The notes beneath the pieces are model-generated. The model saw only the letters and a list, made by a program, of their open reading frames with translations. It had not been told where the DNA came from and did no database searches. This document shows positions 46,131-61,100 of a stretch of DNA of 64,000 nucleotides, in pieces. Location of the stretch: positions 11,205,223 through 11,269,222 of the forward strand of contig NC_058515.1 of NCBI RefSeq assembly GCF_020382885.2, given 5' to 3'. Source of the stretch: Scatophagus argus. Lineage: Eukaryota; Chordata; Actinopteri; Scatophagidae. Positions within the stretch are counted from its first letter, which is position 1, and the number at the start of each line of letters is the position of its first letter. The translations under genes were made by a program, and so were the position numbers.

Positions 46131-49100
46131 TTAGCGGCGTCTGTCCCTGGGGTTGCTACGGCTACGAGAGCGTCGTCCGCCACCAGCGCTTGGAGAGGGT
46201 CGTCTGGGCCGGTGTCCGCTGTCCCTCTTCTTGTCTCCCTCTCGGTCTCGGCCACGGTCCCTCTCTCTGTCTCCGTCGGCCCCTCGCCCGGCAGCTCCGC
46301 TGCTCGCCGCAGAGACGCCTTCTTTCTCCCGCCCCTTCAGCCTCTCTTTCCTCTCCTCCTCCCGCTTCTTGTCCTCCTCCTCTTGCTGCTCCTTGTGCCT
46401 TCGTTCGCGCTCCTTTTGCCGCTCTGTGCGGTCCAAAAGTCTCTGCACCGCCTGGTGGACACACAGCACAGTTTGTTTGATGAAATGAGGTCTCATCCAC
46501 TCGCTGAGAGAGAAAAATGTGTAATATAAGACTAACCTGCTCCTCGGTGTGGGGAAGCCAGTAAATACACGGAGCAGTTTTGGTCTTGAGGAACAAGTCA
46601 TCCAGCAATTTGGCCGGAGGCTCATCTCCTTTCTCTGTTGTTTGGAAAAAAAACACAAATGGGTGATTTTGTGATGTGTAGATTCCCAATAATTACTGAG
46701 ATGCAGGGATAATTCTGAGTGTTGCTTAAGGTTCTTGTTTATTTACATCATGATATAAAATGACCATGAAGTTGTTATTGCAGTGTTTTTCATTTGTGCA
46801 GGTTGGGTACTGGGATCTTTGTTTTATTCAAACTCTTCTAGCTTTATGGGGTTTTTTTTAACACTTTAGATGCTGTTATTCTAAATATTAGCCATCTGAT
46901 AAGCAATTAAATGAAATCTAAGTACAGTACAAAAGTAAACTAAAAACCATGTGACATGGATGGCCATCTGTGAACCTGAAAGCAAAACTTCCCAAAGGTT
47001 AATAAAGGAGTGAATTATTACTGTGTATGCTGAGTGGGTCTATTCCACCTGCATACTTGGTTCTGGCTTTTCTCTGTATAAAATTCCTTTCCTCTTCTAT
47101 TTTTGTGAGCGTGTGCGTTACCTTTCTTATCCGTCTTCCTCTCCTTACTCTTGGCCCTCTCCCTCCTCTTCCGCTCTCTGTCTCTGGATCGAGATCGTTG
47201 TCCGTCCTCTCCCGGTCTTGCAAATTCCCGGACCTTGTCCCTGTCCCATTCCCGCTCTCCACGGGCTCGTTCCCGACGCTGCATCTCCCTCTCCCGCTCG
47301 GCCCACAGGTCCCGCACTCCCCCCATGCCTCGTTCCCTTTCCCGGTCTCGCTCCCTGTCCCTGTCCTTGTCACGGTCTCTTTCTCTGTCCCTGTCTCGCT
47401 CGGGCATCAGAGGGGGCAGCCGGTTCTGAGGACCACCTGGCGGGGTGACCTGCTCTTTCTCCTTTTCTGGCTTCAGGATACCTTTGTGGAAGTCCAGCTT
47501 GAGGGAAAAAAGTGATTAATAACAATTAATAATGATGTCAACACTCCTCATGTGCAGTTAAACCAGACAGTTTTGTGTAGGAAGCTGATGATATTTAATT
47601 ATATGTCATATGTTTAAAGTGTGACAGAAAAATAATGTCCTGTTCTTAAATGCCTGGAACTACCTTCCCAGTTTTAACAGTAAAGCAAACATGGTGGATG
47701 ATGCGATAATGCCTTTGAGCTTTAAAAGAAAAACTCTTCACACCACTTAGGACTAAGTATGTGATTGCACAACTGAAGTGGCTCTAAAAATAAATCTATT
47801 AATGTTTTATGGCTCATGCCTTGTGAACAGCATTAGTTGTCTACTATTTGACACGTTGTATGCTTGTGTATATGGGATATTTTTTCCCCTTTACCTTGAA
47901 AGGTGAAGCTGACAAAAAACTGAGTAGCAACAGGAAAGAAAACAGCATACACACTTTGCCACAGCATAATTTTAGTATTTTTTTTCCATCACCAAACATT
48001 AAAGGTTGGAATATTCTCCCCACCACACACTGTAATAGAATTTATATTCCAGTAAGTGTATTACCTCATCCTGCTCACAGAAGTCGACGTTCAGGACCTT
48101 GGGGTTGCTCGGAGGCCATTTGACCTTGTGGAGGGCAGCTCTAGTGGCGACTGCCTCCTCTGTCGTGGCGTACTACAAAGACACGAGAAGAAGAAAGTTA
48201 TAGGACTGCAGGAGCAGGTGGAAGAGAACACAGAGATGATAGTTTGTGAAGCATATTCATTCCTGACAAATATGTATTCCAGCAAAAACAGACTTTATTT
48301 AGTGAGGGTTTTATTTTTTCTGCTGTGAGCCCACTTCTCACAATACTCCTAACTTGAGGTACTGTGTGAAACAATCGTTAAAAATAGTTCAGTGTTTGGT
48401 AAATAATGCTTCAAAAGGCTCGGTATTGGCAGCCCTACTGGTAGCTGACAAATTCCACAAGCAGCTTAGTGGACATTCAGTCTGAAAATGTTGTTGTCCG
48501 GTACTCACTGTGACAAAGCAGTGAGACTTGATCTTATCGATCCAGAAGCCGTCTTCTACCAAGCTGCCTGTCCTGTTAAGCAGCTCCTTCAGTTGTCCCA
48601 GGGTGAAGGGTCGCACCTATGGCATACACAATGACTGTTAACTGTCGTTTTCAGTCAGAGTAGCTCAACAGCAAGGGAAAACACACACACACAAAAAAAA
48701 TACAAGAGCCTAGCAGGGAGGATCTTGTCTCTGTGATTATTTCAGATGTACTTAAGTCTTATGGCTCATAGTTGATGATGAATACGAAGTACTGACAAAT
48801 TTAATTTCAATGCAGACTGCCAACAGCTAATGAGAGTTAGATCAGGGGGAGACAATGATTCCTGATGATTTTGTCCAGCGCCACCAACACTTCACAACAT
48901 AATACTTACAAAACCAAATGACAGCTTCAGCTGTATCAAACAGAGACATGCCCTATTGAGATCACAGTTCAGAGAATTAGCTCCTTTAGTTTAGGTAACA
49001 ATGTGGTCTTTCCTCTTGCACCTCCCACAGGCCAAAGTTCACATATTTCCAGAGAATAGCAAAACTGTTTCTACATTTTAAATAAATCCTTTTCGCTTTC

Positions 49101-52100
49101 TGGTGAATGAAGTGGTGATCAGCATTACAGTCACTAACGTTTAATCTTTTTTGTTTGGATTCTGTGAGATTAGTGAGGTTGGGTGGCTTTACAAATGTGC
49201 TTGTCTTTGATTCGTGTGCTACTTTTTAAGTCTTGCTTCTATAACGAAAAGGAAAAAAAAAATCAGCAAATGTTAGTTATTAAATGTGTAATGTCTAGTC
49301 ATGTCATTGTCTGTTTAGTCATGCTCTGTGGCCCTATCTTAAGGTGAAGCTTGACTGCAGCTATAATACCTGGGTAAGTGTTCCTGACTGTAATTATAGG
49401 AATGACGGCGATGTGGTTGCCTCTGGCATCACCACAATATGCCTCATTTATGTAAAGCTTGTAGAGCACATTTGGAAAAGAAGGATTTTCTTTTCAGTAA
49501 AATCATTTTCCGTAGACCATTTTCCATGGGGGAAGTTCAATTCTCCAACTTGACCAGAAAACAACGAGACTTCTTCTTTGAATTTTGTTACAAACCCACC
49601 AGGTTGGTCACATGGATGATATTTGAGACTTTGCCATGAGGTGGCGAGGGCTGCCTAGTAGTGCGGACGGGGTCGTCGATGGTGACAGACATGCCAGACT
49701 TCTGTTGACTTATGGAGCGACGCACCACACTGTCGCTCGGGGTAACTGAGGGAAGGATGATGACGAAGAGGTGAGAAGAGTGGGATGGGTTTAAAAAAAA
49801 AAAAAAAAAACCAACATCGGTAATTAAGAGAAAACGATCAACTACTGCCAGAGGGATGATGGAAGAAAGAAGGTAGATTTATAACCAATAATCTACATCA
49901 ATTAAAAACCCACAAATTTTTCAGTGAAGCCATTTACCTTTCTTTGCCTCTCCATCAAGCATGACAGATGTCTGTGTTTCCAAGGCCTCCTCAGAAATGC
50001 TGTTTGTCCTTTTGTCTCTTGAACTCCTCCGTTGTTGTTCCTTCTCTGTTTTCGCCTCCTCTTCCTCTTCATTTGTCTGACCGTTCTCCTGGCTGTCACC
50101 TGGGACAACCTGGCGAGGAAGCACAGGTGGAAAAATTGTACTGTCAGAGCGAACAACCGACCGGCTCATCTTCAAATAAACTGCTCTTTAATCACTCGTT
50201 ATTGGATGTGACAGAGTACGCCTCTTCTGACCTGTGTGACGGTGCGTCGGATCTTGAGGCCTTTATCCTGGTCGCCCCGGCTGGCGTCCAGGCTCTCTTC
50301 GTCCCCGGACAGTTGCAGCTCCTCTGGGTGCAGCTCCACAACTGCCTCTTGGTTCACTTTGATGTCTGGGATCAAAGACTGCAGCACACAGACAATGCAG
50401 AAGAAATATTTTAATATTTTCACATTTGTCAATTGATATACAGCAAGAAAAGATGGATACTGGTTTTGTTTCCCTGCTCCTGGTCCCTGTGCTGGGTCAG
50501 TACCTTCAGTGAGTCAGTGGTGATGCTGATGGAAGGTTTCTTAGCAGTGACCGATGTGCTGGAGCCCCACCGCCTCTTCCTCCCTGCTGCACTTCCTGTC
50601 TCGGCGTCTCCTGTTCCTCCATCTGTGGTGGCTGGAGACGTCTTACTGCCTGTAAGTCAAACAATATCACTGAGAAACTGCACTCCCAGACGATGATTTG
50701 CTTTCTGACTAACAGAACATCAGTGACAAGTCACTGCAAGCTCATAATTGCTTAAATGCTTTAACCCAAATAGTTTTGGCTGTCAGTGACTAGTTCAAGT
50801 TTAAAAGAAGTTTATAAATGGAATTATGAGATGAACAATTTCAGAATCAAAATTTCAAAACTGCTTATTCATAGCTATATTCAACATGTTCCATGTTTGT
50901 TGTGGTGTCCATTGGGAGCTATTTTCAGAGCTCATGGGAAGTACAAAGGATCACTGGTGTTATGTTTTACTCCCATCAGTCATAAAAAAAAAGAAAAAAT
51001 CCATTAAAGCTTGTAGAGATAAACAAGCGCCATGAATGATGCAGATTATTACGGTTTGATTCTGCACAAGGGTTTTAAAGAGAGTAGAGTGTTGAATTTT
51101 TCATTCTTGTTCCATTAGTTTCCTCACATGGTATAGTGGTATACTCACTGGTCAAGGATATCTTGCGAGCAGCAAAAGCCTTAGGGGTGGTGCTCTGGAA
51201 AAAGAGAGAGACGAGAGAACATACAGAAACCCCAGGGGTGTGGGGCCAGATGAGAACCAAGAATCCAGACCCAAACAGGCGACAACAGAGAAGAGGTGAA
51301 ACAGGAAAACTGGAGGAGGGGTTGGGGGGGGGGTTAAAGTAACAGAAGCCCGGAGGCTCCAACTGTACCACATTATGAGAGGGTTCTTGGTCGATACAGA
51401 GAGACTCCAGACACATTTCTGCCTTCCACCTCTGCTCAAAGACACTGAGATAAATCATTATGCTGCTCCCCTGTGTGTGTGTGTGTGTGGCAGACTCTAA
51501 GGACAAGGCAAGTACACGGTGTGCATTAGTAGGCCTGTGTGAAACTCAAACTGGGTCGTATCTTAGTGCAGCAAGTTATTATAAGATAATGTCCATTAGA
51601 GGACTGAGAATAGAAGGGAAAATGAGTCTGGCAAAGTGTGTGTCAGTGTGTCTGAGTGGATCCTGTCGCTTTACAAAACTCACATCTCATTCGGTCTGGA
51701 TTTATTTTCTCTAGACGAGGAGGGCTGATTTTAATATGTAATGTTATCTGCACTGGCTAATGATTTTAAACGAGTCTCGAGCGCATATGAGATTTTTTTT
51801 TAGCATCTAAAATGTTGTCCAGAATAAGAGGGTTACTTGCATTATATTTGTTTGGTGTTGACACTGCCATGTTCATTTAACATTAAAATATGGAACATAT
51901 TTGTATCATGACTTGCAGCTGATTAACACTGTTGAATGTTGTTAGTGTTTATGAGTTCTGTAGAGCAGAGGTGGAGAACCGAGTGCTGAGGACTCAAAGA
52001 TCTGTCAGGATCGGTGCTGCAGTTTAAGTTCACCTTGACGATTTACTATTGTTAACAACACACAGCTGTAGACCAGTTGTGTAAGTCAAATGTACGATGA

Positions 52101-55100
52101 ACACTGTCATCTCTGTATCAAAATATCAAATGAAAACTGCAGTACACGAACGTTTCAAAATTTGCACTAAATTACACAGAGGGATAAATCATTCCTCTTA
52201 TTTACAAAAAAGATCTGGAGGGAAAAAAAATGTATACATTTTAAATAGAGGAATAATCACAAGTCATTTCCTGGTACCATTTGACACCTGATTCCTTACT
52301 GGCTCGACTACGGCCCAACCACGACAGTGTGTACTGTATCTAGGCAACAAGGATCCAATCAGAGAAGGCAGAGGAGTGAGAGCAGGGCTTGATTTGAGTG
52401 TGCAGGTTAGCCACCAGGCAGGAACTGACCACCGGATTGGACTTTTATTCTTGAATGGGGCTGGGGAAGACTTTTCTTGATTGAATGCTGATCTCAGAGT
52501 CATGTTTCAGTCTTTGTGGGAGCCAAGCATTTCAAAATGCGTGATGATGAATTCTGACGGGTGTGAGGGTTAGTCCATAAAATGAAGGTACATCTGACAA
52601 GCAGAAAAAAATCCATTTTGAGAACCTTGAGTTAATTGTCCTTAATTGTCACAGTGGTTCATGTTCTCAAGTAGACTGTCCCGAAAGCCTCTGCATAAAG
52701 TCTCTTCCCTGGGATAAAAGTAATCCAGAGGAGTTTGTCTTTGAAAAATTATAATCCAGAGAAATATCTTTAGGATATTTGATCACATGAAAGTCTCGGC
52801 ACTCACAAGAAATCATAAATCACACAGGATGCAAAGGCCAAGCTGTGGGTGTAGCAAAATAACAGACGTAGAGATAGAAAAACAGTAACAACAACTGCGG
52901 TTGTCCATCTGCGAGGTCCACAGCAGAGGCAGGATATCATGATTTCCTGGTGAAACATCCACTGAGTCACACTTGAGTTCACGGACAGTGTGGCTGCAGA
53001 GGAAGGGAGGCGGTGTTTGTTGAGTATATCCATTTCTCAGTGTGGGTGATCAATGTCACTGTGCACCCATAAAAATTCTTGGTGCATAATATGAGTCATA
53101 TTACTTGTCCTTGGCATTATGTCCTTTGAAAGTCTCTGTTACAATGGAGTTCAGAAGAACAGTTCTCTTATGAATGGCAATGTCAGGTGCCATGACAGAT
53201 GTTAAGTGCACTGTCAAATAATGCACAGCTGAATAATGGTAGTCACTATGAAATGGTCAGCTTGTAAGTCAGACAATGACTTTTATCCTTACAAACTCAA
53301 CCAACAATAGTGTTCCAGGTTTTTCAAGGTGCAGAAACAAGTCCATATCATCATGTCACAGATGGCTCTTATCCACGAAAAGTCCCATAATCATCATGTC
53401 CAAACAAACTATTTCAGCTGCTCAGGTGGAGTGTGTTTCAAAGCTTAAAACCCCAAACAGTGACAGTGTACAGTAAACGATGCTTTAGCCCTGATCACTG
53501 TATGGGTTATTAGTCCAATGTCATACCTCCACCTCACAAGCAGAGGGCAGTGTGGGGTTAGAGGTGAAGGTAAAAACAAAACTGGAGAGCTGAAGAGCTT
53601 TGTCTTTTCTCTGAGCTGCATTTTGCCTTTGGAGGACAGAGGCAGAGATGCTGGAGGGTAACGCTTTCAGACTGCGCTTGTCCTCAAAATGGCAGATGGG
53701 AAAGGCGCGAAGAGTGGGAGGCGATACAGAGCGTTAAGAGACATCCTCCCCCTTCCCTTGCCCCATCATTCATCACCACTGCACAGTGCAGTACAGTCCA
53801 GACCAGCTCAGATCAGTGAGCAGACTTCCAAACCCCCGAGGCTGGCTTTCCATAACAACTATGTGCTGCTGCAGTTAACATGGCTGCCACTGCTGTCGGT
53901 GGTGGTTTGATGTGAGCTCCAGTTCCTGCTGGCTCTGCATGTCACTGGAGGGCTACAGGAGAGGCCTTGCAGGCTCAGGCTTTACTCAGTGCCATGAAGT
54001 TGCAGACTCTGGGCCTAATTCAGGTGCCAGCGACGCACTTGGGCATAGCGGGACAGGAGTTGTAGGAGGAGGAGGAGTGGAGGAGGTGTTGGTGGTGTTG
54101 GTGGTGGTGGTGGTAGTAGTAGTACGCAGCAGGTACCATTAGGGGCAATGGAAGAGGCATGGGTACCTTCATAACAAAGCAATCAATGGGGTTTTAAACA
54201 ACAATTACACCATAAATATATAGTGAGAGAGAAGCGTTCATGATGGGATACAAAGGCAAAAGATGGAAAGTAAGGGGACAAAGAAGGGAAGAGAGACCAT
54301 TAAAGAGAATGAATAAAAAAAAGAGAGAGAGAAGGAAGGCAGTGTGAAAAGAGCAAGCAAGAGAGCAGAGAGAATGAAAACAGGGTGAAAGAAACAGCAG
54401 AAATAAACCCTGATGCATCTCTACACACACTGTCAGGGTCCATTACTCATGCAAACCCAAGGGGGAAACAAAGCACACACACGCACATGTAATACAAAAA
54501 AGAGACACATGCTGATAATAGCTTCAGTAACATAGCTGCTCACCAGCAGATATAAATGAGGGACTCTAACAAGAGCTGGATGCCAAAAAATGTAGCTTCA
54601 CAATCAGCTCGTGCAATAATTCTCTGAAGTATAATTGTATGAAAATATATGTTTATTTTCTTTGATTTTAAGAAGGGAAATTGCTAGTGATAGCAAAATG
54701 CAATACTCTTATCCAATATAATGACTCTTTTGACCCTGACAAACAATATGCAAAAACTTCAGCTTAGTAAGGCACACTGATCACTGTCTGCCATAGGGGG
54801 TTAAAACAGTGAAATCGGCTTAATCAGCTTGGTGTGTCAGGGCCCTACAGTAATGTTTTTTTCTTTCTCGCTTACTCCCTCCCAAAGAAAACACACACAT
54901 AGAGACAAGAACAGTGATATGAGAAGCATGCACTTTCTGCAGCATAATTTCACATACTAATACTATTTCTATTCCAGCAGCATCAACACTCAACATCTCC
55001 CTGCACAGGCCAGAGAACACACGAGGAGTGTGTGAGAGAACATCTTAGTGAATGAGCCAGTTATGAAATAATTACTTCTGTTAAATGCAGATGGAAAGGA

Positions 55101-58100
55101 TTAGTTTGTTTCTGTTTATCCCAGGACCCAACTCCAACTCAACCCCAGTTTGTTCACCTATGAGAATTTGTAGAAACCTCCAATGAGTAATCTGATGAGC
55201 ATGTGAGAAGTTAAAAGGATGTAGACACCGTATCTAAGGTCAGAATCAAAAATCTCCACAGGGGCCAAACAATGGGGTTGTGTTGGTTAAAAGTGACCTT
55301 TTTTACTTGTACTGCCAACTACACAAGCTTTATATGAATGAGGATGCAGGTTAGTGGGAGACAGAGCAAAGACCCGAGCAACCCCACCCACTCAGTGAGC
55401 TTACCTCCTCCAGGCGGCCCTCACTGTTTTCAGGCTCAGCGCCAGAGGGTGGCTGCTGGGCCATGGTGCTCTCCGAGTCTGCTTCCACCTCGGTCACAGC
55501 AGCTGCGCTGGGCTCTGACACCTCCCTGCAGGAGGAACAAACAGTTGGGATGAGGAGAGAGGAGTGAGTGGGTGGAAGAAAATAAGATTTCATGGTAAAG
55601 AGCTCAGGGTTAATACTGGTCAGTATGAGTGGCTGATCTTAATTTTCAAATGGTGATGAGCAAAATTGTATTTTAATGGTGAAAATGGAGACATTTCAGA
55701 TTTCAAGTTGGCTATAATCTACAGGGCATTTCATAATTGAGAAAAAAAAGATCAAGATATTTTTGGCCAGGTCAGCATATTAAGAAGTAAAGAAAATAAT
55801 CAATAGTTGCAGCTCTAATTGAAAACAATCTGGACAAAATAATGTGCAGAATAAAACAGAGCACAACACTGGGCAGAGTCAAAAGAAGGGTACTGGGGGG
55901 TAGTGATTTGAGTCACTCCTGCTATAAATAACTCACCAGCTAACAGACACCCATGCCTCCAAACACACCTCAAACTAACTCACGGTCCAAGACACTCACT
56001 CACAGCTGACTCCATGTGTGTGGTCTTCATCTGATCCATGCTGGGTCATTACTGGAAAAAACCCAATTCTAACTCAACCAATAAAAGCAACACTTTGTAG
56101 TTACTGTGAGTCAGAACTCACACAGCTTGACGCTTCTCTATATATTATTTTAATTTACCATTGTTATCCAAGACGGAGCAAAACCAAGCAGATTTCATCA
56201 TTATATTTTTAGCTGCCTACTTTTCCCTACCAGCATTATAAGAAGTCTCCTCCGCTGCCTCCACGTGATGACACAGGCAAAGAGTTTGCACTCTGTAGGC
56301 GGGGGAAGCAGATCCTCTAGCATCTTTCTCACTATCCCAATGCATGTTCTCCTCTATTGTTTACTGATTCATTGCCTGACTGTTTGCATTTCCAAGCATT
56401 TCACAGGAAAAGTGAGTACATGATACATGTATATACTACTGAAATATACTCCTGTACTGCTGTTAGGACAGTCTGTTCAACCTCCTTCTCTGGAGATTAG
56501 TCACTGGCAGAAGTGTAAGCAGGAGGACAGCAACTCCCCTCCTCTATGCCACACATTTGCCCAAGGTGCTGGTGTCTATGTCTATGTGTGTGCGTCTCTT
56601 AATCAAGGCCACACCTGCACTGGCTGTAAAGGGAGACAGATGTCAATTGGAAACACAATCCCTTAGGATCAGGAAAAGAGGAAAGGACGAGCTGAGATGA
56701 TCACTCAAACAAATAAGGAGTGACTAACTTGAGTGTCTACATGATGCTTTTCTTTTCAAAAACAGCCTGGAAGCACTCTTGGTGCTGCATTTCAAACAGC
56801 ACTGTATTCATATGAGTAAGCTGGAATGAAGAACCACCTCGAAGTACATCTGGAACCTAACATGTAACAACCTTCATGTCTTTCATGTCAACTTAACAGT
56901 TGCCTATGTCCAGACATTCAAATCCATCCACTCCACAGAGTTCATGGAGTACATCAACCATTCAGTCTGATGTTGGGCAATCGCAACAAAACCAACTCAA
57001 AGAGGATCAAAACATTGTCACCTATCAAATCAGACATGTAGTCAGCTCCCTGAAGATGAAAGTGTGAGAGTGCTGGTGCCAGCTGGGAGAATTATATCAC
57101 ACCATAAGGGCCCATTCACACTGACTGTACAGCTAACAGATGTCTGCTTTAATGATCTCCCTTGACAACAGTGAGATCATTAACAGCTACAGCCACACAA
57201 ACACCAAAATACAAATATAGTCTTCTGTGGGCTAGACAATAGGATAATATAGACAACAAACATAATATAGAGATGTCATAGACAATGAAATGAGGATTAT
57301 TTTGAAATTTAAAAATATACATTGTGCAAAAAGAAAAAAGCCATATCTCTTGGCTACCTGGCATGACAGAAAAGCAGAGCAGGAGAAACCACTGTCCCTA
57401 TGAATCCCTGCATCACATCATTAAATCCGAGCCCACTGTTTATTAATCAACGTGTTCCTTCAATATGGAGCTACTTTAGGCAATGATGATAGAAAGGAGA
57501 CCCCCCTCCCCCAAAAATATCTTTCCCTTCCTTCACTCAACAAAAGGCTCTCACCGACGTCCCCACCCCCGGTCCTGCTCACATGGGCGAACATGTAACA
57601 CGCTCATAACCAGGCCAATGTGAACTGATGACACGATATTTAACAGACAGGAAGGAGCTGCTAGCTAACCATCATTGTGAGCATCGTAATGTACAGAAGG
57701 TTTCACGGCAGGATACAGCCGACTAATGTATGCTGGTTGCTTTCTGGATAAGGGGTGTAAAATTACAATCAGCAACCTTAAGCCTTGAGTCGCCCTCTGG
57801 CTCACTCTTACCCGTTTTTGTTGCCTTCGGACAGCATTATGGACGGCCTTGAAAGGGAACCCCCAGCGATAAAAGATCACACTCTGTCGCTAATGGCTAT
57901 TCCGGTCAGGCGTGGGTTGAAATCGGGGACGCGAACTAAAAAAATCGCGGCCGTTTCTTATGCTGAATAGCACTGCGTCGGTATCAGGGATGCAATGCAT
58001 GCATGACGGCCATGTTGGCTAGAGAGACCAGCGTCAAGTCTACCGGAGTAGGGAAAAAAAGCTATGTTCCGGTCAATGCTTTCCAAAATAAAAGCTCCGG

Positions 58101-61100
58101 TACACGCTCAAACGTATCGCAAATGTCGGAAATAAAACCAAAAATGCTGATTAATCAATCATTCAATCTATATGGGATATTCTGAGTTAAGGTTTCTGCT
58201 GCCAGCAACAAAGGGAAATACATCTGAAAAAAGGAAACCGAAGAGGGTAATGAGGGAAGGAGGGAAAGGACCCTTTTTCTCAAGAGAACAGGAGCAACAG
58301 CCACGCCGCTTGTGGGCTGCCTCAATGAATGCCTGACCAGAATTACAACGAGCTACAATAAGAAGCAATGAGTGAAAGCAATGGGGTGTGTTTATAACCG
58401 ATCTGATACAATCATTATAATCGGAAGAACCATTTATTTATTGTTCATTTATCTTTATCCAAGAACAAATATAAAAGCAAACCTGCACAGTTTAAGAGAA
58501 ACTGTTATTTGTGCAAAGTTAATAGAGCTCACAAACATAATGCACATCAGTTTGTTCACTTAACTTCACTTCAGACTGTTCTGTCATGTAATTAACGCTA
58601 CATAAATACAATTAAATTATTACCTCTTTCTAGTGATAATGACACAACTCTGAAGACTCCGTTCCGGTTGTAATTAAGGGTAATTGTATTTTAATGAAGA
58701 TTACCGACCTTTCAGAAAGGCATCGCTTCTTTGCCCCTTTATTCAGGTTTGTCTTTTCCCCATCATTGGTTTCTTGTCCTTGGCCTGACTTCTGTGAAAT
58801 CATTCAAAGTAAAAACAATGAAAAACAAATAACAGCATGTCCAAAGATTGTTTAGTTTTATCTAAATGTAAGTAATGAAAATCTTCAATAAAATACAAAC
58901 AGGATAATGTTAAGAGAAAAGAAACATTAGCAAATCTGCAATACTTTGCAACCAAAATGATTCTATACACTCAGTCCTCCTGATACACACTGGAACTGGC
59001 AAAAGCGCAACACCAGAAATGTGCTGAGTGCACCAAATTAATGATCAAAGTAACTCAGGTGTCTCTGTCGATATTGTAGCCAATGACCGACACCTACATC
59101 AGTTTGATCACTGACCTTCGGCTTCTCAGCAGGGCGGGTTTTATCCCCAGAGGAGGTGGAAGATTGTGATGAACGTGAAGAGGAGTCTGACTTGGAGTCA
59201 GAATCTGATGAGGAATCTGAATCTTGGGCTTTAGTCACAGTCACTTTGCTGGCTGTCTCCTCTCTCTTGTACGTCTCCTTTTGCACTTGTTCCTCTCTGC
59301 TCTTCTCACCCTGATGTTCTTTCTCTTTTTCCTCTTCCTGGTACTTTCTCTCTTTTCCTTGCTCCTCTTTCTGATGCAGTTTCTTCTCTCGCTTCCTCTC
59401 CTCTTCCTTGTCTTCATCCAGGTGCTTCTTCTCTCTCTCCAGTTCTTGTATCTTCTTTCTTTCTCTCTTCTGCTCCTGGTGTTCTTCTCTCTTCTTCTCC
59501 TCCTTCGGGCGCATCACTTCCTCAATATCCCTGCTCTCCTGTAGACTCTTTCTCTCCAAATTTTGCAGTGGAGAGTTGCTGGAACTGGTAGGCCCAGCAG
59601 TGGAGTGTGCTGATTCTCCTGACATATCTGCAGCTGAGGTGGCCTCCTCTGACTCCATCTTGTGTACAAGCAGAGAAAGCGGTCCTGGTCCTCGCTTCAC
59701 AGGGGGCTCAGGACTGCTAGAACGAGAGCTTGAGTCAGAGTCTTGCCTCTGCACGGCCGGTGGTGGGAACGGTGCCACCCTTGGATCGCGTGCAGGTTCA
59801 GGGCCTTCTCCCCCCTGGTTGTCTGGGTCTGGTGGGCTCTGCTTGGGAGTGTCAGGTAGGGGAAACAGGTTAGGGGGCGGTGAGGGAGGAGGAGTGGGGT
59901 GGCGTAGTTGCATTGGGGTGTGGTGTGCCTGTGGTGGTGGGATGTGCTGTGGAGGTTGAAGCTTGCGTTTGGATCTTCCAAATGTTGACGGGACACTGGG
60001 GGGCATCTGCTGCAGCTGGGGAGGTGCTCTGTTGCCCCTTCGTGCCGCACCAGAACCAGACCCCCAATCCTCGTCATCCTCGCTTTCATCATCACCACTG
60101 TCATCTTTATCATTGTCCTCATGCATGTGACCTCCCGCACCGGCAGATCGGCTGAGGTGGAGGACAGGATGAGCTGATCCTGGTTCACTGGGTGCAGTGC
60201 CCTCCTTCTCCTGAGCTCTGGGTATGGCAGGTGGAAGCCCCTGGTGGTCAGGCTGGCCCAGGACGCGCACTGACAGAGAGGCTACAGCACGGGGAGGAGA
60301 GGGGGCAGGTGGCTCCATATGTCCTTGATGAAAGGTGGCCCGCAGCATCCTAGCTCCTGGGGCCTCAAAGGACTCCTGGGGGTGGAGGGCAGGACCTGGG
60401 CCCATGTTGGGGCCACGGTCCATTGTCCCATGAACCATCACTGAATCGCTTCCTTTCTCCTCCACCCTGGTCATTGAGGGCTGGGAGTGTATGGAGCGAT
60501 GCTGCTGGGCAAAAATAATGCCATGGTGACTACATTTGTTTCCTACAGTCATTAACATGTTTTGAGGCATTTACAAACAAGAAAAATCTAATTTCCAGGC
60601 AGACAGAACAACCTAGAAGTTTGTGTGATAAGTAGAATAATGACAGAAATGAAAAATGGAAAACAACATCTTAACAACATTTTCTGATCAACGTGTTCTT
60701 AGGGTATCACTTTCTTTGAGTTAAATCTTCAGGCTTCTTCATTTGACTATTCAGTGTGTGGAGGTTACCTTGTCAGAGACATAGGGAGAGGTGTCATTGT
60801 CCTCAGAGTGGTCTTCATCCTCCTCCGGCACTGCTGGACTGTCTGTCAGAGAGGGACAGAGAGGTAAACCCTCAGCACCACTGTGGCGATTAAATCCTCT
60901 GACACTCTCCCAATAGGCCCAAACCAGTTGCAACTTCTGAATGAATCGGGCTGAGAAAAAAATCTCTCAAGCATTTTTATAATACTGTTGAGCATGTCTA
61001 TACAAATGTACATGAAAATACATGGGTGAAGATGTTTGAACATAAATTAACAGGACTGCCAAAAGAGAAGGAATGTGTAGGAGAGAAAGACACAAAGACC

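Larger units (their letters stand above)
51195..55404 (-). other. acin1: acin1 intron 7 (4.2 kb)
   Basis: No additional exon is supported. It contains a GT run (51473-51488), a GGT/GTA run (54070-54123) and a purine-rich stretch (54220-54400). Confidence 0.5.

Noticed and set aside
46013..46529. Plus-strand open frames of 105-155 codons opposite the acin1 3' end
   Set aside because: Mirror images of the Arg/Glu/Ser-rich acin1 coding exon; the antisense of RD/RE repeats stays open by composition.
59224..59959. Plus-strand open frames with leucine/serine-rich membrane-like sequence
   Set aside because: Antisense of the Lys/Glu-rich part of acin1 exon 5, which automatically reads as hydrophobic residues.
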